DNA of 64,000 nucleotides. Origin: JANXVR01 sp034667405 (GTDB lineage: Bacteria > Actinomycetota > UBA4738 > HRBIN12). Made by a program: the position numbers and the translations under genes. Position 1 is the first letter of the stretch, and each line of letters opens with the position of its first letter. The notes under the pieces were generated by a model, which had not been told where the DNA came from, did not search any database, and saw nothing but the letters and a program-made list of their open reading frames with translations. The stretch lies in contig JAXDJX010000018.1 in NCBI GenBank assembly GCA_034667405.1, forward strand, positions 280,273 through 344,272. The letters run 5' to 3'. Shown in pieces: positions 55,496-63,812 of this stretch.

Positions 55496-56128
55496 TCACA
55501 CGTCGCAAAGGCTGAAAGCTTGATCTCCGTACAGGAACGACGCGCAGGACCCCGACACACCTTGCAATTCGAAACTGCCGCCCGCGAACCGTGCACCAAC
55601 GGCGACGTTGTAGCCGTGCCCGTCCACTTCCACCTGCGCCCTGGCCGCAGGCGTGAGTGTTGGAGTCCCGATGAGGACTACCGTTCTTCCGCCGACGGTT
55701 GTCGATGAGGCGACCGGCGCGGTGGGGACGGTCGCAGTCGCGGTCGGGGTGGTGGAGCCGGAGGGCGTTCCGGAGCCGCTAGGCGCCCCGCTGACGCTGG
55801 GTGTCGGAACGATGACGCCGGGGCAGTAGTAGGAGCCGGGGGGCACGGGAAGGTGAAGCAATACGAGTCGGCTCACGTAGGACTGCGGCGTGCAGTAAGG
55901 ATCCCGCCCGGCGAACGTCACCACGCCACCACCGCCGCCGTTAGAACTCGGACTCTGCGTCGGGGTCGCGCTTGAGGTGGGCTGAAGAGAGATCACCGGG
56001 CTGGTTGCCTCTGTCGGTGTACTGCCCCCGCTCAAGAAGAGCTTGTAGATGAGCAGCACGAGGACGAAGAATCCGACAACCGAGCCTCCGATGATCAGCG
56101 TTCGTCTATCGCGGTCTGTGATCGGCAT
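55496..56128 (-). CDS. PilP-like membrane-anchored type IV pilus protein
   Basis: 210 residues. One membrane helix (about 11-32, TLIIGGSVVGFFVLVLLIYKLF) with a short basic cytosolic end, a low-complexity Ser/Thr/Pro/Gly linker (35-65 and 105-140) around a short Cys-containing patch (C79 and C101), then a small beta domain (VVLIGTPTLTPAARAQVEVDGHGYNVAVG ... SCASFLYGDQAFSLCDV). That domain and the place after PilO match the PilP position; in diderms PilP is a lipoprotein linking to PilQ, which a monoderm lacks. ATG overlaps the pilO stop by one base (TGATG). Confidence 0.75.
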   Translation of the reverse strand: MPITDRDRRTLIIGGSVVGFFVLVLLIYKLFLSGGSTPTEATSPVISLQPTSSATPTQSPSSNGGGGGVVTFAGRDPYCTPQSYVSRLVLLHLPVPPGSYYCPGVIVPTPSVSGAPSGSGTPSGSTTPTATATVPTAPVASSTTVGGRTVVLIGTPTLTPAARAQVEVDGHGYNVAVGARFAGGSFELQGVSGSCASFLYGDQAFSLCDV

Positions 56129-56772
56129 CAGGGCGCTCCGGAAGGCGAAGGGACGACAGGGGCAGTCGTCGGGTTGAAGCTGGCGGGCGGCTGCGTCCCC
56201 GGATCCGAGCCGGGCCCGGCGCTCGTGTCGGATGTGTAGAACTCGACCGTGGCTTGCGCGAGCATAGTGCCTGGGGGTGCCGTGCCTCCGATGACCGAAC
56301 CACCGGGGAGCACGTTGAACTGTGTCACCTTGGCGGCACGGGGCAGCGTTTCGATCTTGTCGAAGAAGCCGGCGATCGTGAAGTACCGACCCTGGATGCT
56401 CAGCGTGACCGTAATGGTCGACACGCCACTCGCCGAGGTGACGGATGGCGCACCGAACTGGGTAGCGAGATGGTCGATCCCTGATTGTTCCCCGGCGTGC
56501 TGCAGGAGGGTGATCATCTCTTGCTCATCGAGGAGCGGAGGGATCCGCTGGTCCACGTTGGCGATGATCCCCCGGAATTTACTTTCGTTCGCCTGGTCGT
56601 CTCGCAACGTCGCGAGCAGTGTCGTCAATGTTGACCCCTCATCCTGCTTCGTGGTGAGCTCGGTCTGCGCGTCTGCGACGGCTGCCATCTTCGGCTTGAC
56701 CAGGAACAGGTAGGTGAGAGCGACCAACAAGATGGCGATGGCCGCAGCGATCAGAGGCGCGCGCTTGTTCAT
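56128..56772 (-). CDS. pilO: type IV pilus inner-membrane protein PilO
   Basis: 214 residues. One N-terminal helix (KRAPLIAAAIAILLVALTYLFLV), a coiled coil (30-70), then a ferredoxin-like domain (85-170, VTLSIQGRYFTIAGFFDKIETLPR) and a Gly/Pro/Ser-rich tail. With PilN it forms the alignment complex of the pilus machine. ATGA overlap with pilN. Confidence 0.88.
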   Translation of the reverse strand: MNKRAPLIAAAIAILLVALTYLFLVKPKMAAVADAQTELTTKQDEGSTLTTLLATLRDDQANESKFRGIIANVDQRIPPLLDEQEMITLLQHAGEQSGIDHLATQFGAPSVTSASGVSTITVTLSIQGRYFTIAGFFDKIETLPRAAKVTQFNVLPGGSVIGGTAPPGTMLAQATVEFYTSDTSAGPGSDPGTQPPASFNPTTAPVVPSPSGAP

Positions 56773-57416
56773 CCGGTCACCCCCGCCGCAGCAAGCGCGG
56801 CGTTCCCCTTCGACCCACGAGCAGTCAGGGCTGCCTCGCTGAGGTCGGCACCGGACGTGAACTGATAGAGCAAAGACCCCGCTGCGGTTTCGGTGTAGGA
56901 ACCCACGTACGGGTTCTCGAATCCCTCGATGCTGCCGATCCGGTCGAGCCAGATGGGGAACGTGTCAAGCCGATAGACGCTCCCGCCGAATGTGGCCGTC
57001 CCGATGAAGGTCGTGGCGCCGCTCGGAGTCGGTGTGCCCGCCCCGGGAGCGGACACGGTCACGGCCATCGACGTCAGGAAGGCGTCACTGGGCATGACAT
57101 CGGACACGTCCTGCATAAGTGAGGACATCGCTACCTCGTTCGCATACACCTCTTTGAGGATGATCTGCTTGGCGTCGGCTTGGGCCCTGAGCGTGGCGAA
57201 CTCAGCCAACCCGGCGGCCTGTTGTCGCAGACTCGCGTTCGTCGCATCTTGCGCGGCGATGTCCTTGTTGACGTCGGCAAGACGACTTGCCTGGCCGATG
57301 TACATGAACACCATCAGAGCGATCAAGAGCACTCCTGCCGCGCCGACGAGGAACGTGTTGCGCCGCACGATCGCGCGCTGCCGTATCTCCGGAGGTAGGA
57401 GGTTGACCTGGGTCAT
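56769..57416 (-). CDS. pilN: type IV pilus inner-membrane protein PilN
   Basis: 215 residues. The short cytosolic motif VNLLPPEIR (4-12) is the peptide that docks into PilM; a membrane helix follows (21-42), a coiled coil (45-85), then the periplasm-facing fold. It is coupled to pilM and pilO by ATGA overlaps. Confidence 0.9.
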   Translation of the reverse strand: MTQVNLLPPEIRQRAIVRRNTFLVGAAGVLLIALMVFMYIGQASRLADVNKDIAAQDATNASLRQQAAGLAEFATLRAQADAKQIILKEVYANEVAMSSLMQDVSDVMPSDAFLTSMAVTVSAPGAGTPTPSGATTFIGTATFGGSVYRLDTFPIWLDRIGSIEGFENPYVGSYTETAAGSLLYQFTSGADLSEAALTARGSKGNAALAAAGVTG

Positions 57417-58465
57417 GCGTTCCCTCCGGCGATCGCGAGCCCGGTTGCCACGGCCAGCACGGGTTCGGCCTCGCCGAGCGCTTCAGGTGACAGCTGCAGA
57501 TTCGACCGCATGCGCTGGAATAAGCCGCCGGGATCCACGCTGACAGGAACCCGCTCTCTGAGGAGTTCGAGGAAGCCCTCGAGTTTGGAGCCGCCACCCG
57601 TGACCAGAACCTTCCCGATCCGGGCCCCTTGCGCCTGAGCCGTATAGAACTCGAGGGACGATCTGATCTCGTCCACGAAGCTCCCGGCTCGCTGCATGGC
57701 GACCCTGCGGACCTCTTCAGCCGGAGGACCTCCTTCGACGTCCTCGCCTCGCTTCAGACGTTCCGCGATGTCGTCTTCGACGCCGAGGCCGTGCCCGACG
57801 GCAAGCGTGATATCGCGGCCCCCCGACGGAAGGATCCGGACGAAGCGCGTTGTTCCCTGAGCGTGCACGACGATGTTGGTCACGTGCGCGCCGATATCGA
57901 TGATGGCTTCGTCGCCGGCCTCCTCCAGGGACATCCCGGCGCCGGGATCGCCGACCGCACGGACCAGGGCGAACGGCACCAGGTCCAATCCGAGCGGCTC
58001 GAGCTTGGCACCCATCGCCGACTCCACGACGAGATTGACCATCGCCTTCTGCGCAGCGACGAGGAGGAGGCGCACCATGCGCCGTCCTTCCTGCTCGAAC
58101 TCGCCCAAGACATCGAAGTCAAGGACGGCTTCGTCCACCGCCATCGGGATGAACTCCTGGACCTGGATCCCCAGCGAGTCTCGAAGTTCCTTTTCGGGGA
58201 CCCACGGAAGGGCAACCTCGCGCACGACGACCCGCTGATTCCCGACACCCATCCACACCTGTTTGGTCTTGAATCCGCCGCGCTGCCACAACTCCCGCAG
58301 CGCCGCCGACACCTGCGCGGGGTCTCGAACCTCCCCGTTCTCGACCGCGCCTGCCGGCAACGCCACCTGGGCGGCGCGGATCACCGTCGGGTTCTCCCCT
58401 GAGGAGACCTCAGCGGCACGCACCGCAGTCGAGCCGATGTCGAGACCTACGCGCGGACGAGCCAC
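57413..58465 (-). CDS. pilM: type IV pilus assembly ATPase-like protein PilM
   Basis: 350 residues, actin-like fold on the cytosolic face of the membrane. VGLDIGSTAVRAAEV (phosphate 1), AIIDIGAHVTNIVV (phosphate 2), VTGGGSKLEGFLELL (adenosine) and the ASKHA core are seen. Binds the N-terminus of PilN. GTG start overlaps the stop of the HTH gene by one base, so the small regulator and pilM are translated together. Confidence 0.92.
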   Translation of the reverse strand: MARPRVGLDIGSTAVRAAEVSSGENPTVIRAAQVALPAGAVENGEVRDPAQVSAALRELWQRGGFKTKQVWMGVGNQRVVVREVALPWVPEKELRDSLGIQVQEFIPMAVDEAVLDFDVLGEFEQEGRRMVRLLLVAAQKAMVNLVVESAMGAKLEPLGLDLVPFALVRAVGDPGAGMSLEEAGDEAIIDIGAHVTNIVVHAQGTTRFVRILPSGGRDITLAVGHGLGVEDDIAERLKRGEDVEGGPPAEEVRRVAMQRAGSFVDEIRSSLEFYTAQAQGARIGKVLVTGGGSKLEGFLELLRERVPVSVDPGGLFQRMRSNLQLSPEALGEAEPVLAVATGLAIAGGNA

Positions 58466-58674
58466 TACCCCTCCACCACCCGAACGGAACGCGCGACCAG
58501 ATAGCGTTCTACCGCCCCCTCGCGGATCCGGTAATTCTTTCCGATGCGCACCGCGGGGATCTCTCCCCGCTTGATGAGACGGTAGACAGTCATATTGGAT
58601 ACACGCATAGCGTGGGCGACCTCGGACACGGTTAAGAGGTTGCCGGCAGCAAAGCTCTGGGGGTCGCCTGCCAT
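58465..58674 (-). CDS. excisionase/MerR-like helix-turn-helix protein
   Basis: 69 residues from the ATG with AAGGG close upstream (a GTG 18 bases earlier is possible). Almost all of it is one DNA-binding domain of the AlpA/excisionase type: LLTVSEVAHAMRVSNMTVYRLIKRGEIPAVRIGKNYRIREGAVERYL. No recombinase or phage gene is nearby, so it is more likely a small transcription regulator, comparable in size and fold to BldC. It heads the pilM-N-O-P operon and overlaps pilM. The paired repeats just upstream (58701-58767) are candidate binding sites. Confidence 0.88.
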   Translation of the reverse strand: MAGDPQSFAAGNLLTVSEVAHAMRVSNMTVYRLIKRGEIPAVRIGKNYRIREGAVERYLVARSVRVVEG

Positions 58675-58700
58675 GTCACCCTTTTTCTTCACGGTGGCCC

Positions 58701-58767
58701 CATCTTGTCACAGGAGCCACATCGTCCCCACGGCGCACACCGTGAACATCCATGTCACGGAGCCACA
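58701..58767 (-). repeat. pair of imperfect 21-base direct repeats upstream of the HTH-pilM operon
   Basis: Plus-strand units CATCTTGTCACAGGAGCCACA (58701-58721) and, 46 bases on, a second copy at 58747-58767 that reads CATCCATGTCACGGAGCCAC plus A. The shared core is TGTCAC(A)GGAGCCACA. Placed 30-95 bases before the regulator's start codon. Confidence 0.6.
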
Positions 58768-58787
58768 ACACCATTCACCAGGCGACA

Positions 58788-58813
58788 GGCCAAGTCAAAC
58801 ATCTGGCTTGGCC
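58788..58813. repeat. inverted repeat between prepilin peptidase and HTH genes
   Basis: GGCCAAG (58788-58794) and CTTGGCC (58807-58813) form a 7-bp stem. On the plus strand CTTTT follows, on the minus strand TGTCGCC. It lies 54 bases past the prepilin peptidase stop and could end that transcript, but no plus-strand gene needs it. Confidence 0.35.
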
Positions 58814-58867
58814 CTTTTCGGCAGCCGACCTGGGCTTCTGAAGCGCAGAGCCGCTGTCGCGGCGGGC

Positions 58868-59644
58868 CTAGTGATAGAGCTTGAGATAGGTGGCCGCGAG
58901 GCGGTCGCCCCAGAGGGCCGCGATCACGGCTCCGGCTGCGATCGAAGGCCCGAACGGGATTGCACTCTTGCGGCTGCGACCCATCGCCAAGGCTGCGATC
59001 CCCATGATGCCTCCGATCAGGATCGCTGCCCCCGCTGCCACGCCGACGTAGCGGAGCCCGATGGCCCCCAGGGCCGCGCCGATCGCTCCCGCGAGCTTCA
59101 CATCGCCCATCCCCATCCCCCTGGACAGGAACGCGATGATGAAGAGACCTCCCCCATAGAGGGCCAGACCCTCGATCGCGCGCAGGAAGTCGACGGGCGC
59201 CCCGAAGAGCCGGGCCACCAGCACGAACGCCGGGAAGAAGATGAGGGCTGGGTAGGTCAACGCGTTCGGGATGATCCGATGGCGGATATCGATGAGGGCG
59301 ACCGCCGGCATCATCACCAGGAGGAGTCCCACCAGGACGTCCACCCAGATCGACGGATACACGATCGCTGTTCCCACCGCGAGCGCTCCAGTAGCCGCCT
59401 CCGTCAAGGGGTACTCGGCCGAGATCTTCTCGCCGCAGTTGTGGCATTTCCCTCTCAGCAGGAGCCAGGAAAAGATCGGGACGTTGTCGCGCGTGCGAAG
59501 TTCGACCCCGCACCGGGGGCAGCGCGATCTGGGCGCGACGACAGACTCCCTGGCCGGCATCCGGGCAACGACCACGGTCATGAAACTCCCCAGCACCAGA
59601 CCGAAGGGCAGCGCGACCAACCCACGAACGAGCGCATCACTCAT
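58868..59644 (-). CDS. pilD: prepilin peptidase (type IV leader peptidase)
   Basis: 258 residues, polytopic membrane aspartyl protease that cleaves and N-methylates prepilins. Two CxxC pairs for zinc (C42, C45, C67, C70), catalytic D119 in ALIDIRHRIIPN and D181 in GMGMGDVKLAGAIGA. Multiple membrane helices follow. Its substrates are likely the pilin-like proteins encoded immediately upstream. ATG start; 51 bases separate it from the PilX-like gene. Confidence 0.95.
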   Translation of the reverse strand: MSDALVRGLVALPFGLVLGSFMTVVVARMPARESVVAPRSRCPRCGVELRTRDNVPIFSWLLLRGKCHNCGEKISAEYPLTEAATGALAVGTAIVYPSIWVDVLVGLLLVMMPAVALIDIRHRIIPNALTYPALIFFPAFVLVARLFGAPVDFLRAIEGLALYGGGLFIIAFLSRGMGMGDVKLAGAIGAALGAIGLRYVGVAAGAAILIGGIMGIAALAMGRSRKSAIPFGPSIAAGAVIAALWGDRLAATYLKLYH

Positions 59645-59695
59645 CGCGTGGAACCCTACCCCGCGAGCCGCAAACGGCCGTGGAGGCTAGCAGGC

Positions 59696-61147
59696 TCAGG
59701 CGACCTCTCGGATGTAGGCGATGTCCTGGTTGTAGCCACTGAGGTTGGCACCGGGCACGAGGATCGGCTTGTAGTTCTCCTGGAAATTGTTTCCCACGCT
59801 CAGCGAGGATCCGATCACCTGACCGGTGAAGGCCGAGTTGTTGTTCTCCATCGTGGCCGTACACGGCGTATACACGAACGTCTCCACAAGGCTGTTGGTC
59901 TGCGTGAGGTTCCCGAACGACACATTGTGGGAACCCGCCGTCCCACTGGCGGGACAGGTTGCTGCGGGCCACGTGCTGATCATGAAGAGGTCCTTGAGGG
60001 GACTCACGCCGTTCCAGTTCGACTGCTGGCTGAGGTTGATCTCACCGTCCGTGATGATGGCGAGGTTGTTGTTCATGTCGATCGTTTCGTTGTTCGAGTT
60101 CTCGTACACGCACGCCTGCGTGATACGGACGACGGTATTTCCGACGTTGTGGCCACTGAAGCCTGTGGCGGCGTAGGCACCGTTCGACTCCACGTAGTCT
60201 CGAGCGTTCGTGCAGGCGGTCGCACCGGTGAAGTTCTGGAAGTTCGTGTAACCAGAGCTCGCCCACGCCGATTGCACGTACGTCACCTGCGGGAAAGATT
60301 GGGTCGGCGGTGTCCCCAGTGCGCACGTCGAGGTCTTCGTGCCGGCGACGTTCGAGGGGGCGGATCCCGTGCAATAGTACGCGTTCCCGGTCACATTCCC
60401 GGACGAGACCGAGACGGAACTCGTTGTCGAGCTGATGTTTCCATCGATCTGCGCATTCGGATGGTTCACGAGCACGGAACCGTTCGCCCACACCTGGCCG
60501 TAGATGTGGACATTGGTTCCGATACTGTTCACCGAGCCGGCCGGGACGTAGATGTTGCCGTGGATCGACTCGAGGCCGGAAGGCGCGTTGAAGACGGCGC
60601 CGGACCCCAGGACGTACACGTCGGCGTCGTTGCCCGCATTGCCGTTGACGGTGAAGCTGTTGGTGAAGGTCGTGCTGTTGTTCGCGATCAGTGCACCTTG
60701 GAAACCGGCGTAGATCGGCCGCAACATGATGAAAGATTCCATCGTTCGGGTGATGCCGTTGGCCGTGCCGGTTGATTTGATCTTCGCTGACAGCGGGAAG
60801 TTGGACGAGGTGATCGAGCCGCTAAACGCCGTCGTGCCGCTGGCGTCCGCATAGAACGTCGGGGTTGCGCTGAACGTCCCTGTTGCCGGTGAAGAACCGA
60901 CCGTTCCACTGACAGCCGACGTGGTCAGACTGGCCGGGCTTGTCTTCTGTAGATAGTTGAACCAGTAGTTCAACCCGGCCTCGGCGGTGCTCACGGCCGT
61001 GAGACGGTTGCGACCGTAGGCGCTTCGGTCAGAGTTGTGAACGGCCTGACTGAAGATGACCGTTGCGAGAAGCATCACCACGAAAGCCACCATGAGTGAG
61101 ACCACCAACGCGATGCCCTCTTCTTCGTGTCGCAATCTCATCAACAT
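59696..61147 (-). CDS. PilX-like minor pilin / pilus tip-associated protein
   Basis: 483 residues. A prepilin-type N-terminus (RLRHEEEG then IALVVSLMVAFVVMLLATVIF) with Gly11 as the cleavage residue; position +5 is Val, not Glu, as in PilX-type proteins. The large extracellular part (from about 60) is rich in Asn, Ser, Thr and Gly with GNIYVPAGSVNS, IYGQVWANGSVLV, GNISSTT-like repeats suggesting a parallel beta-helix, and several Cys. AGGAGG lies 6 bases before the ATG. Probably surface-exposed; exact function unknown. Confidence 0.8.
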   Translation of the reverse strand: MLMRLRHEEEGIALVVSLMVAFVVMLLATVIFSQAVHNSDRSAYGRNRLTAVSTAEAGLNYWFNYLQKTSPASLTTSAVSGTVGSSPATGTFSATPTFYADASGTTAFSGSITSSNFPLSAKIKSTGTANGITRTMESFIMLRPIYAGFQGALIANNSTTFTNSFTVNGNAGNDADVYVLGSGAVFNAPSGLESIHGNIYVPAGSVNSIGTNVHIYGQVWANGSVLVNHPNAQIDGNISSTTSSVSVSSGNVTGNAYYCTGSAPSNVAGTKTSTCALGTPPTQSFPQVTYVQSAWASSGYTNFQNFTGATACTNARDYVESNGAYAATGFSGHNVGNTVVRITQACVYENSNNETIDMNNNLAIITDGEINLSQQSNWNGVSPLKDLFMISTWPAATCPASGTAGSHNVSFGNLTQTNSLVETFVYTPCTATMENNNSAFTGQVIGSSLSVGNNFQENYKPILVPGANLSGYNQDIAYIREVA

Positions 61148-61156
61148 CAGAGCCTC

Positions 61157-61816
61157 CTAGCCGCTCGGAACCGACGCGCAGACGTTGCTCGGGAAGCCGT
61201 AGGAGGTGTCGCGCCCCGTGAGCGCCTCCCGGAGCGTTTCCGTCTGGGTCGGATGGTTGGTGTAGTCGTTATTCATCGACAGGGTGATGTCCAAGGTCCT
61301 CGACGCTTTCAAGGAGTCCGGATCGAGGGAGAAGGCCGCGGTTCCCAGGGTTCTGTTCACGACCCCGGTAGCCACCACGCGCCAATCGGTGGTGGAGGGA
61401 CCGGTGGGGTCGTCTGGCGCCCATGTCCGTACGAGCAGTTGCTTACTCGTGTCGATCTTCCACAGTTCACAACGGTAGCCCGATGATGTATCGGCGTTGG
61501 ATTGCGTGTAGATCCGCAGCGTGTAGCCGGCAACGCAGCCCGTGCACGACGCCACTCCGTTGTTCTCCAAAGATGGGTCGTACAACACATTCCCCGACCG
61601 CAGCTCCCTGTCGAGCTGTTCCAGCACCAACCGCCCCTGGTCGAGCGTCGTACTCAGATTGTTCTGGAGGACGATGCTCCGCTCCACCGACGCGAAGACG
61701 GACGAAACCACGATCATGACGATCCCGAGGATCATCGTGGCAACGAGCAGTTCGACGAGAGTCATCCCGTCCTCTCCCCGTGTTCGCTGCCGAAGACCCT
61801 GCATCGCCTCGCGCAT
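61157..61816 (-). CDS. PilW/PilJ-like minor pilin with class III signal peptide
   Basis: 219 residues. The leader ends in RGEDG17, then MTLVELLVATMILGIVMIVVSSV with Glu22 at +5, the normal prepilin rule. The globular part contains CTGC and a C-terminal Cys. Nine bases separate it from the PilX-like start, and it begins directly after the PilV-like stop (TAG-ATG). It likely helps prime pilus assembly together with the neighbouring minor pilins. Confidence 0.85.
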   Translation of the reverse strand: MREAMQGLRQRTRGEDGMTLVELLVATMILGIVMIVVSSVFASVERSIVLQNNLSTTLDQGRLVLEQLDRELRSGNVLYDPSLENNGVASCTGCVAGYTLRIYTQSNADTSSGYRCELWKIDTSKQLLVRTWAPDDPTGPSTTDWRVVATGVVNRTLGTAAFSLDPDSLKASRTLDITLSMNNDYTNHPTQTETLREALTGRDTSYGFPSNVCASVPSG

Positions 61817-63679
61817 CTAGGACCCCTGGGCCGGGGCGGCTGCGTAAGAACCCCGCACGTCCATCGACTTCAGATTCACCAGGATGCTCAGATTTACCTT
61901 CGTCACGCCGTCCACCGAGAGCGTGTACAACACCGTGGTCCTCGGCGGAATCACCGACGCGGTGACATCGGTGCGGGTGACACTGCCGGAGGTGGCGGGC
62001 GTCGCGGACGTGGACGTCGTGGCTGCCGTCGTGCTGCTCGACTGCAGGGACATGTTCACGACCACCGTGTGTCCGGCGACCGTCTGAGACGAGGTGAACG
62101 ATGGGGTGAAGGTGCCTGCACTCAAACTCGCCGAGGTCGCGGAGAGGTTCGAATACCCTGACCCGTTCCAGTAGTAGACCGTTCCCGCAGCGACGGTCGC
62201 CGTCGGGAGCGGTGCGTTGATCCCGGCTGCCGCACTCGCGGTGTCCTGGTAACCCACGATCGATAAGAAGTACCCGTTCCAGGCGCTGGCCCCCGACCAC
62301 CCGCTCGGCGCCGTCATCCCGGTCGGCAGACCGCCGATGTTGATCGTGCCGAAGGTTCGCGACACGCTCTCTTCCAGGCACCCATCAGACGTCGACGTCG
62401 GAGCGCAGAGCGCGGTCGTTCCGAAGGCCACTCGATTGACGAAGGCCGTGTCCGGAGAACTGGCAGCCTGTTGTATCTGCGAAACGGTCGCCGTTCCGAC
62501 GCTGGGGCTTATGCCGTTCAGGCTGAGAACTGCAGTGAGACTGCCTCCTTGTTGAGCGCGCGACCCACCGCACGGCAACGAGTCTGTTTCCCCCGTAGCG
62601 GTCGGAGGTGGGCAAACATTCGTGGCGGAAGCGGAAGTGGTGCTGTCCGTTTCGAAGGTCTCACTCGCAGGCGCAGTGAAGGTGAAGGATGTGGTGCCGC
62701 TCCCCGACTGACTCGAAACCGAAGCCGGGCTCGCTGTGCACGAGACATCCGTAGGGCAACGGGAGCGCCCGTACGTGCCGCCGCTGGATCCTGGATCCGT
62801 GTCGGCGGCGGTGGTTGTCGCCACGGTCCCGCCGACCGTGGACGTGACGGAGTTGTCGGTGACGCTAACCGCAGAACGCGTGACACTTCCCTGTACCTGA
62901 GACACCTGCTCCACCTGGGCGTTCGATTCCACGTCCGGGGTCAGCAACTCACCTCCGCTGAAGTTCGTGTTCGCCACCGTGCCGGCGATGCTGATGTCGC
63001 CGGAGGGCGCGCTTGCGGAACCGAAGAAGAATGGCTGGCAGGGGGCAGCGAAGGGATGCAGCGTGGTGCTGCGGCACCCGGTGGGAGACCAGAACAGGCT
63101 CTGGATCTGCACGATCTTCGATGAAGAAGCGTGCCCCCCACTCCATGTCACCACGACCGTGAGTCGGTAGGGAGCGTTGGTGATCGAATCATCCTGTGTG
63201 TCGTAGATCGCCCAGGTGTAGTCGACACCGTTGCTGGTGATGATTCCCGTGTGGGGGATGAGCGGCTGCGTGGGGTTCACCGCCGTGGGAGACGTGCTGT
63301 AGACGATCTTCTCCCCGGAACCCTTCGTGGTTCCTGCGGTGCAGGAGATGAACCTATATACGCCGGAGCACGATACGATTCGGGAGTCGGTCAGGTCCGT
63401 GCTGAGCATACCCGTGGTGATCTTGGAGTAGGCAAGGCCACGGGCGTCCTCCATGATCTTGTTGGCCACCCCGGTGGCGGTGTCCTTCTGCCGCGCTTGA
63501 TCCATGTATCCGAACCCGATGGTGGCGGCGAAGGCCAAGGCGAAGAGTGAGGCGCAGACGATGGTGATGGCGATCATCGTTTCGATGAGGGTGAATCCGC
63601 GGTCATCGTCGGACAGCCGGGCGCGCAGCCGAGCGGCCCTCGGCGAAACGGCGGCAGCGTGAAGCCGGATATCTCCCAT
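61817..63679 (-). CDS. large PilV-like minor pilin
   Basis: 620 residues, unusually long for a minor pilin. The leader ends in DDDRG28, then FTLIETMIAITIVCASLFALAF with Glu33 at +5. Residues 60-200 look like a pilin head (YRLTVVVTWSGGHASSSKIVQIQSL). From about 215 to the end it is Ser/Thr/Gly/Ala-rich with alternating hydrophobics and spaced Cys residues, suggesting several extracellular beta domains, perhaps adhesive. It is the first of three minor-pilin genes after the major pilin terminator. Confidence 0.82.
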   Translation of the reverse strand: MGDIRLHAAAVSPRAARLRARLSDDDRGFTLIETMIAITIVCASLFALAFAATIGFGYMDQARQKDTATGVANKIMEDARGLAYSKITTGMLSTDLTDSRIVSCSGVYRFISCTAGTTKGSGEKIVYSTSPTAVNPTQPLIPHTGIITSNGVDYTWAIYDTQDDSITNAPYRLTVVVTWSGGHASSSKIVQIQSLFWSPTGCRSTTLHPFAAPCQPFFFGSASAPSGDISIAGTVANTNFSGGELLTPDVESNAQVEQVSQVQGSVTRSAVSVTDNSVTSTVGGTVATTTAADTDPGSSGGTYGRSRCPTDVSCTASPASVSSQSGSGTTSFTFTAPASETFETDSTTSASATNVCPPPTATGETDSLPCGGSRAQQGGSLTAVLSLNGISPSVGTATVSQIQQAASSPDTAFVNRVAFGTTALCAPTSTSDGCLEESVSRTFGTINIGGLPTGMTAPSGWSGASAWNGYFLSIVGYQDTASAAAGINAPLPTATVAAGTVYYWNGSGYSNLSATSASLSAGTFTPSFTSSQTVAGHTVVVNMSLQSSSTTAATTSTSATPATSGSVTRTDVTASVIPPRTTVLYTLSVDGVTKVNLSILVNLKSMDVRGSYAAAPAQGS

Positions 63680-63740
63680 CTATCGGAGTGTCGGCAGGCT
63701 GAGGGGGTGCCTTGAGCGTGTGGTGAGGGCCGGAAAGGAC

Positions 63741-63768
63741 GAAGAGGCGGCCCGAAGGCCGCCTCTTC
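63741..63768 (-). terminator. terminator after the major pilin gene
   Basis: Perfect 12-bp stem GAAGAGGCGGCC/GGCCGCCTCTTC with a UUCG loop in the RNA of this strand, closed by C-G, followed by GUCCUUUCC. Same design as the rRNA terminator at 7373-7400. It would raise pilin mRNA relative to the minor pilin genes downstream. Confidence 0.75.
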
Positions 63769-63812
63769 TGAGTGGTGCGCGTGACGGGAATACCCACCAC
63801 GAGGTGTAGCTC

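Noticed and set aside
58465..58674. Excisionase-like protein as a sign of a prophage or integrative element
   Set aside because: No integrase, attachment repeats or phage genes are nearby, and it is embedded in a pilus operon; a regulator is more likely.
58595..60775. A 726-codon plus-strand open frame opposite the HTH, prepilin peptidase and PilX-like genes
   Set aside because: It is antisense to well-identified genes. The translated product is rich in Arg, Asp, His and Gly with no domain, as expected for the reverse frame of high-GC coding DNA.
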